From Lachnospiraceae bacterium (GTDB lineage: Bacteria > Bacillota > Clostridia > Lachnospirales > Anaerotignaceae), in contig JAHZEA010000002.1 of assembly GCA_019422065.1 (NCBI GenBank), forward strand, positions 1 through 64,000: 64,000 nucleotides of DNA. Reading direction: 5' to 3'. Below, piece after piece: positions 41,674 to 50,541 of this stretch. Position 1 is the first letter of the stretch; every line of letters starts with the position of its first letter. The notes beneath the pieces are model-generated. The model had not been told where the DNA came from, searched no databases, and saw only the letters and a program-made list of their open reading frames with translations. The position numbers were made by a program, and so were the translations under genes.

Positions 41674-43023
41674 TTAAAAGTTTTTCATCATATTTGCAAA
41701 CTTTGTATACTGCCCCAGCCACATAAGGTCTACTGTGCCTGTAGGGCCGTTACGCTGTTTTGCTATAATAAGCTCTGCCTGATTTCGCTTTTCAGTATCT
41801 GGGAAGTAATACTCATCCCTATATAAAAATGCTACAACATCGGCATCCTGCTCTATAGCTCCGGACTCACGTAAATCCGAAAGCATAGGTCTATGGTCTG
41901 TACGGCTCTCGCAGGCACGGCTCAGCTGAGAAAGTGCCACAACAGGCGCGTTCATCTCACGGGCAATAGCCTTAAGCGCCCTTGATATTTCAGATATTTC
42001 CTGCTGACGTGAATCCGTTTTTGAGTCAGAGCTCATAAGCTGAAGATAGTCTATAAGTATAAGGCCAACACCTTTTTCAAGCTTAAGTTTTCTGCACTTA
42101 GCGCGTATATCCATAGGCGAAACACCGGGTGTATCATCTATGTAAATATCCGCCTGCGAAAGCGGGCCTATAGCCTGTATAAGTTTAGGCCAGTCATCAT
42201 CTGTAAGCTCACCTGTTCTTAATTTCTGGGCATCTATCATAGCCTCAGAACAGAGCATACGGTTTACCAGCTGTTCTTTTGACATTTCCAGTGAAAATAT
42301 AGCTACCGGCACATTTCCGCGTATGGCGGCGTTTTGCGCTATATTAAGTGCAAAAGCCGTTTTTCCCATTGACGGCCTTGCGGCTATAAGTATTAAGTCC
42401 GAAGGCTGAAGTCCGGCAGTTTTGGAATCAAAATCCGCAAAGCCCGAAGGCACGCCTGTAAGCTTGCCCTTATTGCGGTATATATCCTCTATTTTCTCAA
42501 AAGCCGAAACGGCAACATCTTTTATATGATATACACCGCTGGAGCTTCTGCCTTCCATTATGTTAAATATGCCCTGCTCAGCTTTATCAAGTATATTATT
42601 TACACTTTCTTTGCCGTCAAAGCACTGCTGTGTTATTTCACCTGTTGTTTTAATAAGGTTTCTTAAAATAGCCTTGTCTTTAACTATTTTAGCATAGTTT
42701 TTTACATTTACAGAGCTTCCAACAGAAGCCGCTACTTTGCCTAAATAAGCAATACCGCCTACCTGCTCAAAAACACCTTTTTCCTCAAGCTTATTTTTAA
42801 CTGTTATAATATCTATAGGCTCTCCTTTGGAAAAAAGCTCCAAAGCAGCCTCAAATACAAGCCTGTTATCCGGGCGGTAAAAATCATCGGCCTTAAGTGT
42901 TTCCATAGCCGCAGAAACAGCTTCTCTGTCAATAAACATAGAGCTTAAAACAGCCTGTTCCGCCTCAGCGTCATGGGGCGGTACTTTTTGGAAATATGAA
43001 ATTGTATTTTCTTCTTGCCCCAT
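41674..43023 (-). CDS. dnaB: Replicative DNA helicase DnaB
   Basis: A 449-residue hexameric helicase. The N-terminal domain (PPHDAEAEQAVLSSMFIDRE) is followed by the RecA-like core: Walker A AARPSMGKTAFAL, IFSLEMSKEQL, LILIDYLQLM and LSQLSRACESR. It ends the pheA-gdpP-rplI-dnaB run, the conserved Firmicute order for the last three. A strong terminator follows. Confidence 0.96.
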   Translation of the reverse strand: MGQEENTISYFQKVPPHDAEAEQAVLSSMFIDREAVSAAMETLKADDFYRPDNRLVFEAALELFSKGEPIDIITVKNKLEEKGVFEQVGGIAYLGKVAASVGSSVNVKNYAKIVKDKAILRNLIKTTGEITQQCFDGKESVNNILDKAEQGIFNIMEGRSSSGVYHIKDVAVSAFEKIEDIYRNKGKLTGVPSGFADFDSKTAGLQPSDLILIAARPSMGKTAFALNIAQNAAIRGNVPVAIFSLEMSKEQLVNRMLCSEAMIDAQKLRTGELTDDDWPKLIQAIGPLSQADIYIDDTPGVSPMDIRAKCRKLKLEKGVGLILIDYLQLMSSDSKTDSRQQEISEISRALKAIAREMNAPVVALSQLSRACESRTDHRPMLSDLRESGAIEQDADVVAFLYRDEYYFPDTEKRNQAELIIAKQRNGPTGTVDLMWLGQYTKFANMMKNF

Positions 43024-43043
43024 AAATCACGCCTCCGTTTAAA

Positions 43044-43490
43044 TTAAGCCTCGGAAATTATAACTTTAACTTCCGCTGTAACTTCAGGGTGAAGCTTAAC
43101 ATTTACATGTCTTGTGCCTACCATTTTAATCTGGTCATTAAGTACTATTTTTTTCTTATCAATTACAAGGCCTGTCTGCTGTTCAATAGCGGCTGCTATT
43201 TCTTTATTTGTTACAGAGCCAAAAAGCTTTCCGTTATCGCCTGTTTTAACTGAAATTTTAATATCTTTGTTTGTAAGCTTTTCAGCAAGCTCTTTAGCTG
43301 CGGCAAGCTCCTCCGCTTTTCTTTTATCTTCTGCTTTTTTCTGAAGCTTAATGCTGTTTAAATTATCATTTGTAGCTGCAACAGCTAATTTTTTAGGGAA
43401 CAAAAAGTTGTTTGCGTAACCGTCGCTGGCGTTTACTATCTGACCCTTTTTGCCTGTTCCTTTTACATCTTCAAGAAGTATTACTTTCAT
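43044..43490 (-). CDS. rplI: 50S ribosomal protein L9
   Basis: A 148-residue protein: MKVILLEDVKGTGKKGQIVN, then FLFPKKLAVAA, the long connecting helix and C-terminal RNA-binding domain (VSVKTGDNGKLFGSVTNKEI-like KTGDNGKLFGSVTNKEI). ATG at 43490 is preferred over a GTG two codons upstream, because GGAGG is ten bases before it. It overlaps nothing but follows the gdpP stop at once. Confidence 0.95.
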   Translation of the reverse strand: MKVILLEDVKGTGKKGQIVNASDGYANNFLFPKKLAVAATNDNLNSIKLQKKAEDKRKAEELAAAKELAEKLTNKDIKISVKTGDNGKLFGSVTNKEIAAAIEQQTGLVIDKKKIVLNDQIKMVGTRHVNVKLHPEVTAEVKVIISEA

Positions 43491-43492
43491 AT

Positions 43493-44677
43493 TCACTTTA
43501 CCTCCGTTAAATATTCATCCACCGCTTTTTTAAGCAGTGCGTCTACCGTTTGTATATCTTTATTTTCAAACTGTGCTCCGGCCATTGTAATATGTCCGCC
43601 GCCGCCTACTCTTTTAAGTATGCTTTCAACGTCTATTTTGCCGTTGCTTCTGGCACTTACATAAACCGTACCGGAGTACCTGCACATAACAACCGACGCT
43701 TCAACCCCTTTTATGTCCAAAAGCTCGTCGGCGGCTCTGGCACAGGCTAAATATACATTTTTATGGCTTGACTCGCAAACCGAAAAAATAACTCCTTTTT
43801 TATACATTTTAGAGCTTTCAACAGCGTTTGCCTTAGCCCTTTCCAAGGCCATAGTACTTTTAAACAGCATTCTTGCTGCCACACTGTCGGCTCCACAGCG
43901 GCATAAATAGGCTGCTGTAGAAAAAACGTGTTCTCCGGAATTCATACCAAAATTTCGCGTATCAACCATCATGCCGGCAAGTAAAGCTTCGGCCTCCAAA
44001 GGAGCTGGCTTAACCATACAAGAACACAGTATTGTGGCTACAAGCTCACAACTTGATGAAAAGTATGTTTTAATAAATATCTTTTCGGCGCCTTCAACAG
44101 GCTGTCCGCTTTCTTTATGGTGGTCAAGAACAATAGTCTTTCCGGCTTTTTCAATAGCTATAGAGCTTTCTACAAGCCTTGAGGCATGTGTGTCGCATAA
44201 TATAACAAGACACTGGCTGTTTATTTTTTTCTCAGCCTCAGCCACAGTTACAAAAACACCGTCATATTCCTTGTTAACAGCAAACTTATCGTATATGTCC
44301 TTAACGGCAAATATATCTGTGCCCATTATAATATGGCACTCTTTGCCTAAAGCACGGCATATAGCATAAATTCCAGTACATGCACCAAAGCTGTCAAAAT
44401 CCGCCCTTTTATGACCCATTAAATAGACATATTTAAAATGCTTTATACTATTTACAACTTCTTTAGTCATTTCAGGCTCAACAGAATATTTTTTGCTGCT
44501 TAAAACATGTGTTATAAGAAAAGCCGCAAATGCGGCAAAAACTGCCGAAATTAAAGCAAAAATTATAATGCTTGGCATAAAAAGCGAAGAAACTATAATA
44601 AAAAGTGCCATAAGCAGCATAAAAATGCGCCCGGCAGGCTTTAATTCGCCAAATAAATATTTAAGAGTACACTTCAA
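43493..44677 (-). CDS. gdpP: Short GdpP-like DHH/DHHA1 phosphodiesterase (c-di-AMP type)
   Basis: A 394-residue membrane-bound DHH phosphodiesterase. Two hydrophobic segments (about 17-60) are followed directly by the DHH domain: GHKRADFDSFGA, VILCDTHASR and VLDHHKESG, then DHHA1 with GGGGHITMAGAQ. The family cleaves c-di-AMP. Full-length GdpP has about 650 residues with PAS and degenerate GGDEF domains between; both are absent here, leaving only membrane anchor and catalytic part. Its position before rplI and dnaB supports orthology with gdpP. Confidence 0.85.
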   Translation of the reverse strand: MKCTLKYLFGELKPAGRIFMLLMALFIIVSSLFMPSIIIFALISAVFAAFAAFLITHVLSSKKYSVEPEMTKEVVNSIKHFKYVYLMGHKRADFDSFGACTGIYAICRALGKECHIIMGTDIFAVKDIYDKFAVNKEYDGVFVTVAEAEKKINSQCLVILCDTHASRLVESSIAIEKAGKTIVLDHHKESGQPVEGAEKIFIKTYFSSSCELVATILCSCMVKPAPLEAEALLAGMMVDTRNFGMNSGEHVFSTAAYLCRCGADSVAARMLFKSTMALERAKANAVESSKMYKKGVIFSVCESSHKNVYLACARAADELLDIKGVEASVVMCRYSGTVYVSARSNGKIDVESILKRVGGGGHITMAGAQFENKDIQTVDALLKKAVDEYLTEVK

Positions 44678-44695
44678 ATTCTTCTGCCTCCGGTG

Positions 44696-45544
44696 TTATT
44701 TTAATATATTATATGTACCCAAAAGCTTAAAGAAATTTGTCTTTCTTTCCAGCATTTTAAGCGCGTCTTTCCTGTCAAGGTAATTTTCGCATTCAATATC
44801 CACGTAAAAAATATAAGTACCTAAATGGTCTTTCATAGGTCTTGACTCTATTTTAGTCATGTTTATGTCCCAAATAGACAATATATCAAGGGCACGGTAA
44901 AGTTCTCCCGGTCTGTGGCATGTTGAAAAAACAACACTTGTTTTGCCTTCTTCCACATTACTTGTATCTTGTTTTGTAACGGCAAAAAACCTTGTTTCGT
45001 TATGACTTTTATCTTGTATGCCGCTGTCTACTATTTGTAATGAGTAAATATCGGCGGCACTTTGGGTTGAAATAGCAAAATAATCGTCATTGCTTTGACT
45101 TACTATTTTAGCCGCTTCAGAGTTGGAAAGAACCTGTATTGTTTCTACATCAGGATAATTTTCTTCAAGATATTTTTTGCACTGTGCCAAAGACTGAGGG
45201 TGCGAGAATATTTTTTTAGGCCTTCTGCCGGCACACTGCGGTCTTGTCATTAAATTATGGCTTATAGGTATAACTATTTCACTTTTAATAAAAAGATTAA
45301 CATCGAATATAAGTGAGTCTATAGTATAATTAACAGTGCCTTCTATTGAGTTTTCAAAAGGCACAACGCCTTCGTCTATTTCGCCGTTATCTACAGCTTT
45401 AATAACAGATGGTATTTTGGAAAATGGCACCAAAACATATTCTCTATTAAGTGAATTGGCATATTTAATTGCCGCCATCTGTGAAAAAGTGCCTTCCGGC
45501 CCCAAATAACCTATTTTATAACTTTCTTTATAACCGGTATTCAT
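44696..45544 (-). CDS. pheA: Prephenate dehydratase
   Basis: A 282-residue enzyme of phenylalanine synthesis that converts prephenate to phenylpyruvate. The PDT domain shows IGYLGPEGTFSQMAA, VPFENSIEGTVN and ISHNLMTRP. The substrate motif TRFFAVTKQ follows. The C-terminal ACT domain (SVVFSTCHRPGELYRAL ... KIESRPMKDHLGTYIFY) gives phenylalanine feedback. Eighteen bases separate it from gdpP. A promoter is upstream. Confidence 0.93.
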   Translation of the reverse strand: MNTGYKESYKIGYLGPEGTFSQMAAIKYANSLNREYVLVPFSKIPSVIKAVDNGEIDEGVVPFENSIEGTVNYTIDSLIFDVNLFIKSEIVIPISHNLMTRPQCAGRRPKKIFSHPQSLAQCKKYLEENYPDVETIQVLSNSEAAKIVSQSNDDYFAISTQSAADIYSLQIVDSGIQDKSHNETRFFAVTKQDTSNVEEGKTSVVFSTCHRPGELYRALDILSIWDINMTKIESRPMKDHLGTYIFYVDIECENYLDRKDALKMLERKTNFFKLLGTYNILK

Positions 45545-45580
45545 TCATAATTACCCCTAATCTTGTTAATTAATCATATT

Positions 45581-45609
45581 ATTTTATCATATTACAAAAA
45601 CAATAACAA
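45581..45609 (-). promoter_or_regulatory. Promoter of pheA-gdpP-rplI-dnaB
   Basis: On the minus strand TTGTTA (45609-45604), 17 bases, TAAAAT (45586-45581) with TGA before it. Confidence 0.6.
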
Positions 45610-45725
45610 TACCGGTTAAAATAATGCAATATATTTACAATTCAGTAAAAGTTAAGAATTATTCTATTTTCCGTTCAAATATTTGTGCTATACTATAAAA
45701 AAATAAATTTAGGAGAATTAGTAAT

Positions 45726-46649
45726 ATGACAAAATCCGTATTTCGTGGCAATCTGGCCGCTTTAATCCTTTTGCTTAACATGGTTTTTTACGATTTATAC
45801 GCCGGGCCTTTATTAGCGCTCCTTCCTAAAATACCTTTGGTGTTAAGTATAGCCGGTGATGTTTTAATGTTTGTTCCGCCTGCTATAATTTATTTTTTAA
45901 TATCATCTAAAGGCAAAGGATTTTTATGTGACACGTTTAATATTAAAGAACTTGACGTGTTAAATATTTTATTGATAGTTGTTATATCAATATTTATACA
46001 GCCGTTTCTTATGTCGGTTTCAGCCGTTACATCGCTGTTTTTCCCAAACGCGGCTTCGGACTATCTTCAGTCAATGGCAGATTTACCGGCGCTTTCAACA
46101 CTTATTATTACATCGCTTCTGCCGGCATTTTTTGAGGAATTGTTTTTCCGCGGCATTGTGTTTTCAAACTTCAGAAAGTTAAGCCCCGTTAAGGCTTGTG
46201 TTTTATGCGGATTGCTATTTGGTATGGCACATTTAAACTTCCAGCAGTTTTCATACGCGTTTTTAATGGGCTGTATATTCTGCTATTTTGTGCATAAAAC
46301 AGGCTCTATATTTTCATCAATACTGTCGCATTTTCTTATTAATGGTTCACAGACCATACTTTCGGCACTTTCGCTTAAAATGGCTGCCGCAAACCCACAA
46401 GCCATTGAAGCAGCACAAAACACGCAGGCAACTATACAAGATTTAATACCATTTTTCTACTTAACGCTTTTGTCGCTTATACCTCTTGCCTTTGCATTTT
46501 TCTTCTTTAATCTGCATAACAGCAAAAACATAGCAAATGGTATTAATGAAAGCGATGAAAATACAGTTTATTCGCCTAAACAGAATATAATAAACTGGCC
46601 TTTAATAATTTCTATTATAATATTTTTATTTTACGCTTTTTCTTTTTAA
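45726..46649 (+). CDS. CPBP-family intramembrane glutamic endopeptidase
   Basis: A 307-residue protein with about eight TM segments. The CPBP (Abi) motifs are EELFFRGIVF, FGMAHLNFQQF and FLINGSQT-like HFLINGSQT. These Glu/His residues form the intramembrane protease site. In bacteria such proteins are linked to peptide maturation or immunity, but here no bacteriocin gene is near. AGGAGAATTAGTAAT precedes the ATG. It stands alone, with a terminator shared with sipL. Confidence 0.87.
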   Translation: MTKSVFRGNLAALILLLNMVFYDLYAGPLLALLPKIPLVLSIAGDVLMFVPPAIIYFLISSKGKGFLCDTFNIKELDVLNILLIVVISIFIQPFLMSVSAVTSLFFPNAASDYLQSMADLPALSTLIITSLLPAFFEELFFRGIVFSNFRKLSPVKACVLCGLLFGMAHLNFQQFSYAFLMGCIFCYFVHKTGSIFSSILSHFLINGSQTILSALSLKMAAANPQAIEAAQNTQATIQDLIPFFYLTLLSLIPLAFAFFFFNLHNSKNIANGINESDENTVYSPKQNIINWPLIISIIIFLFYAFSF

Positions 46650-46653
46650 AAAC

Positions 46654-46694
46654 AAAACCCCGTTTAAGCTCTTGGCCTAAACAGGGTTTTTATT
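46654..46694. terminator. Bidirectional terminator
   Basis: AAAACCCCGTTTA (46654-46666) pairs with TAAACAGGGTTTT (46678-46690) with one mismatch. Confidence 0.8.
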
Positions 46695-46697
46695 ATT

Positions 46698-48239
46698 TTA
46701 TACTCTGCGCATAATTAATATTTTTTTCTTATCTTTTAAATCTTCTTCTTTTTCCATGTTGTTTATAGAAAGTATATCTTCTTTAACGGCACCGTATTTT
46801 TTAGATATATCCCAAAGTGTTTCGCCGTTTTGCACTGTATATATAACAGCTGCCGGAAGCACTGCACTGTCGGCATTTTCGTCTTTTTTAATATCTGATA
46901 CAACTTCTATTTCGTCAAGTTTTAAAGCCTCAGCGTCACAGGAGAGATTAACTGTTACCTCAACCTCACTGCTGTTCATAATATTAAACGCAACACCTTC
47001 TACCCGTACATCAGCTGTTATTAAATCCCCTTCACTTACACCGGACATATCCATTTCCTGATGAAACGGTATATAAGCCTTCATTGAATAAACAGGCCTT
47101 GCGTCATCACGGGCGATATACAAAACCGTAATATCCGCCACACCTTCTACGGCTACACTTCCGTTTTGAGGGTATACACTATCTACAGACACATTTCCTT
47201 CAGCGCCTATAACCTGCATTATATCGGCGCCTGTATTGCCTCCTGCCGTACCCTTTAAATTAAATCTGGCTTTGTTTCTGCCGGTAAAAACAGGCATTGT
47301 TATTTTTTCTGTTTCAGTCTCATAAGCGCTGTTTACACAGTATGCGTCTTTTACATATGTAATCTTTTCGTCCTCAAAAACGTCTGTCACTTCATTAAAC
47401 ACAGCGTCTATGTCTATAATTCGGTTTTCACCGCTGCTGTCTTCAAAGGCTCCGGCTTTAACGTTTGATACATCAATGCGGCTTATGGCGTGCATATCCT
47501 CTGTTATGTCATCATTATCCACCGTATGCTCAAAAGGTACCTGAAAATGTGCTGTATCAGCAAGAGTACCGTCGTTTGTAGTATATAACAAATCCACATT
47601 TAAGTTGCCTGTAATTCTGTATCCTCCACGCATTGCTCTTGTGTCTATATCACTTAATGTATAAAACTGAGTCAGTATTTCCTCTACTTCATGCTTTGGT
47701 GAGGGAATGGAGTATGTTTCGTGAATGTCAAAATCAGTCTTGTCTTGGGACACATGATTTCTTACTGTTTTTTCACCTATAAGCAGCTGTGTGCCGTCGT
47801 TTAAAGCGTCAGGCGATAACGAAACGCACTGGCAGCTTTTATACTCCCTAACCTCTATTGTAATAACCGCTTTAACCGAAACTTTGCGCTCATTTATTTT
47901 TCTGAATTCAAAGTGGTCGTCATAAGCACGAATGTTTATACAGTCATCTTTTTCGAGGCCGTCTATATTCATTATATCCTCAAAATTAGTTACATTTAAA
48001 ACAGCTGAAACCGGGTTGTCGCTGTCTTTTGATATGTAAACTATGCAAGATGTAAGAGTACCTTTAAAACTTATTCTTCCGTCGGTTACATTACGAAAAG
48101 TTATAACCGGCTTAACGCTTTCGGATATTATTTCTTTTATATCCGGCTGTGTGTCTGAAATTATAATTTCACCTTCAACAGTTATCTGCATTAAGTCGCT
48201 GTTTTTAATAAACTCTGTTTTAAGTAATTTTTTATCCAT
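46698..48239 (-). CDS. sipL: SipL-like spore coat morphogenetic protein (SPOCS + LysM)
   Basis: A 513-residue protein with repeated SPOCS/DUF3794 modules: an N-terminal one (TEFIKNSDLMQITVEGEI, ISDTQPDIKEIISES), and further repeats near residues 180-290 and 310-430. A LysM domain closes the protein (YTVQNGETLWDISKKYG). This is the architecture of SipL of clostridia, which binds SpoIVA and attaches coat to the forespore. No signal peptide, so it acts in the mother-cell cytoplasm. A ribosome site AGGGAGG lies before the ATG. Confidence 0.88.
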   Translation of the reverse strand: MDKKLLKTEFIKNSDLMQITVEGEIIISDTQPDIKEIISESVKPVITFRNVTDGRISFKGTLTSCIVYISKDSDNPVSAVLNVTNFEDIMNIDGLEKDDCINIRAYDDHFEFRKINERKVSVKAVITIEVREYKSCQCVSLSPDALNDGTQLLIGEKTVRNHVSQDKTDFDIHETYSIPSPKHEVEEILTQFYTLSDIDTRAMRGGYRITGNLNVDLLYTTNDGTLADTAHFQVPFEHTVDNDDITEDMHAISRIDVSNVKAGAFEDSSGENRIIDIDAVFNEVTDVFEDEKITYVKDAYCVNSAYETETEKITMPVFTGRNKARFNLKGTAGGNTGADIMQVIGAEGNVSVDSVYPQNGSVAVEGVADITVLYIARDDARPVYSMKAYIPFHQEMDMSGVSEGDLITADVRVEGVAFNIMNSSEVEVTVNLSCDAEALKLDEIEVVSDIKKDENADSAVLPAAVIYTVQNGETLWDISKKYGAVKEDILSINNMEKEEDLKDKKKILIMRRV

Positions 48240-48312
48240 TGCTAAACCCTCCCTATACCTGCTTTTCCTCTATGAAATTATATTTCCAAACACATTTATA
48301 ATGCCTGCAAAA

Positions 48313-48352
48313 AAAAGCGCTTTTATGCCTTTAACAGCATAAAAACGCTTTT
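48313..48352. terminator. Long hairpin terminator after lysC
   Basis: AAAAGCGCTTTTATGC (48313-48328) pairs with GCATAAAAACGCTTTT (48337-48352) with one mismatch. It separates lysC from sipL, both on the minus strand, and ends the threonine operon. Confidence 0.8.
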
Positions 48353-48375
48353 AAATATCATTTATTTACTTGTTG

Positions 48376-49602
48376 TTAGTTCTTTCTCATGGAAGCGGAC
48401 GCCAAATTAAATTTGTCGTGAATGGCGATTATAGCGTTTTCAACGTCTTTTTCCTCCACTACAACACTTATTTTAATTTCTGATGTGGAAATCATCTTAA
48501 TATTAACTCCAGCGTCATAAAGTGCCTCAAACATAAGGGATGCAACACCAGGATGTGTAGCCATGCCTGCGCCTACAATAGAAACCTTTGCAACACCGTC
48601 TGTTGATGTTATTTCTTTAGCGCTTATTTTGTCGCGGCTATTTGTAAGAAGCTCAAGAGCCTGTGGCTTATCCTCTGCAGCTACAGTAAATGAAATAGCT
48701 GTTGTATGGTTAGCACCGTTTGACTGAACAATAATATCAACTGAAATATTGTGCTTTTCAAGTATAGAGAATATTTCAAAAGCCCTGCCAGGCTGGTCAT
48801 CAATACCTCTTATTGTAATAATAGCCTGATTTTTATCTGAAGCAACTCCGCTTATAAGCATTTTTTCCACTTTAGAATCCTCCTTAACTACTGTACCTTT
48901 ATCTCTTGTAAGGCTTGAACGGACTACCAGCTCAACATTGTATTTCTGCGCAAGCTCAACAGAGCGTGTATGCAGAACTTTAGCGCCTAATGAAGCAAGC
49001 TCCGCCATTTCGTTATATCCAATTTCATCTAACTTTCTTGCATCTTTAACAACTCTTGGGTCTGCTGTATAAACACCATCAACATCAGTGTATATTTCGC
49101 ATAAATCCGCGCCTAATACAGCTGCTATAGCAACTGCTGATGTATCAGAACCGCCTCTGCCAAGTGTTGTAATATCGTCAAACTTATTTACACCTTGGAA
49201 GCCTGTAACAAGAACAATATTCTTTCTTTCAAGCTCCATTTTAATTCTCTCGCGGCCTATAGTTTTAATTTTGGCATTTGAATAAACCGAAGTTGTAGCT
49301 ATACCAACCTGCATAGCGTTAAGGGATATAGCCTTATAACCCATTTTCTCAAGAGCCATAGCCATAAGAGCTACTGACTGCTGTTCGCCTGTTGAAAGGA
49401 GCATATCCATTTCCCTTTTAGATGGGTTAGGGTTTATCTCGTGGGCCTTTTCGATTAAATCGTCTGTGGTATCACCCTGAGCAGACAAAATAACAACTAC
49501 ATCATTGCCTTTGTCATAAGTTTCTGCTATTCTGCCTGCTACGTTAAATATTCTTTCTGCGTTAGCTACGGAGCTGCCTCCGAATTTCTGAACTACTAAC
49601 AA
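48376..49602 (-). CDS. lysC: Aspartate kinase
   Basis: A 408-residue kinase that phosphorylates aspartate, the first step to lysine, threonine and methionine. Kinase motifs: VVQKFGGSSVANAERI, TLGRGGSDTSAVA and YTDVDGVYTADPR. Two ACT domains at the C-terminus (ITIRGIDDQPGRAFEIF and SIVGAGMATHPGVAS) give feedback control. The start is TTG behind AGGAGG. Last gene of the ACT-hom-thrB-lysC operon. Confidence 0.95.
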   Translation of the reverse strand: MLVVQKFGGSSVANAERIFNVAGRIAETYDKGNDVVVILSAQGDTTDDLIEKAHEINPNPSKREMDMLLSTGEQQSVALMAMALEKMGYKAISLNAMQVGIATTSVYSNAKIKTIGRERIKMELERKNIVLVTGFQGVNKFDDITTLGRGGSDTSAVAIAAVLGADLCEIYTDVDGVYTADPRVVKDARKLDEIGYNEMAELASLGAKVLHTRSVELAQKYNVELVVRSSLTRDKGTVVKEDSKVEKMLISGVASDKNQAIITIRGIDDQPGRAFEIFSILEKHNISVDIIVQSNGANHTTAISFTVAAEDKPQALELLTNSRDKISAKEITSTDGVAKVSIVGAGMATHPGVASLMFEALYDAGVNIKMISTSEIKISVVVEEKDVENAIIAIHDKFNLASASMRKN

Positions 49603-49632
49603 GTTATTTCCTCCTGTCTATAATTAGCTTTA

Positions 49633-50538
49633 TTAGCTTTCTATTATTCTGGCACCAATTAAATCAGGTTTTAAAATTTCAAGGTCCCAGTGATGGTCTT
49701 TAATAGAAGAAAGATAAGCATTCATATTAACGGCAAATTCGTCGGCTATATCGTCTGTTATTACACTTACCAGTGTTGGACCGGCACCGCTTAAATAAGA
49801 ACCTTTTGAGCCGTATTTATCGGCAGCTTTAAATATTCCATCCATACCCGGCACAAGCTGCATACGGTATGGCTGATGAAGTCTGTCGTCCATAGCCATT
49901 TTAAGGTTATCTATATTGCCTGTTATCATTGAAGCTACAAGAAGTGCGGCTCTAGATGAGTTGAATATTGCGTCTTTTCTTAATACAGTATGCGGAAGTA
50001 TGTTTCTTGATTTTTCAGTTGGCACCGGAAAATCCGGTATCATAACAGCAAAAGAAAGGTTATCCGGCATGCTTACTTTAACATGGCGCATTTCGTCTTG
50101 ACTCATGGCACCTATTACCATACCGCCTAAAAGCGCCGGATTGGAGTTATCCGGATGGCCTTCTATCTGTGCCGCTATCTGTGAAAGGTCGTCTGTGCTG
50201 TAGTGGCAGCCTGAAAGGTCATTTGCGGCAATAAGTCCCGCAACAATACATGCAGCTGAACTGCCTAATCCTCTTGTATGAGGTATGTAATCCTCCTGAA
50301 TAAGCCTTACCCCCGGCATAGGCTTTCCTACCATATCAAAAAAGTCCTTCATTGTTTTGTATATAAGATTATTCTCGTCGGTAGGTATTTTAAGACCTTG
50401 GTTTTTGTTAATTAAAATCTGAAGGCCTTCTTCAATTTCAACATACCACAAATGATTATATTTCTGGAATGCTATACCTACGCTGTCAAAACCCGACCCC
50501 ATGTTAGCTGATGTTGCCGGTACTATTATATGTTTCAT
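49633..50538 (-). CDS. thrB: Homoserine kinase
   Basis: A 301-residue GHMP kinase: VPATSANMGSGFDSVGIAF, the ATP loop HTRGLGSSAACIVAG and a closing KGSYLSGAGPTLVS. It phosphorylates homoserine on the way to threonine. Only three bases separate it from the homoserine dehydrogenase gene. No thrC is in the window. Confidence 0.95.
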   Translation of the reverse strand: MKHIIVPATSANMGSGFDSVGIAFQKYNHLWYVEIEEGLQILINKNQGLKIPTDENNLIYKTMKDFFDMVGKPMPGVRLIQEDYIPHTRGLGSSAACIVAGLIAANDLSGCHYSTDDLSQIAAQIEGHPDNSNPALLGGMVIGAMSQDEMRHVKVSMPDNLSFAVMIPDFPVPTEKSRNILPHTVLRKDAIFNSSRAALLVASMITGNIDNLKMAMDDRLHQPYRMQLVPGMDGIFKAADKYGSKGSYLSGAGPTLVSVITDDIADEFAVNMNAYLSSIKDHHWDLEILKPDLIGARIIES

Positions 50539-50541
50539 TTC

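Noticed and set aside
43971..44369. 132-residue plus-strand open frame
   Set aside because: It is antisense to the DHH catalytic motifs of the gdpP-like gene, with no ribosome site and no recognisable domain.
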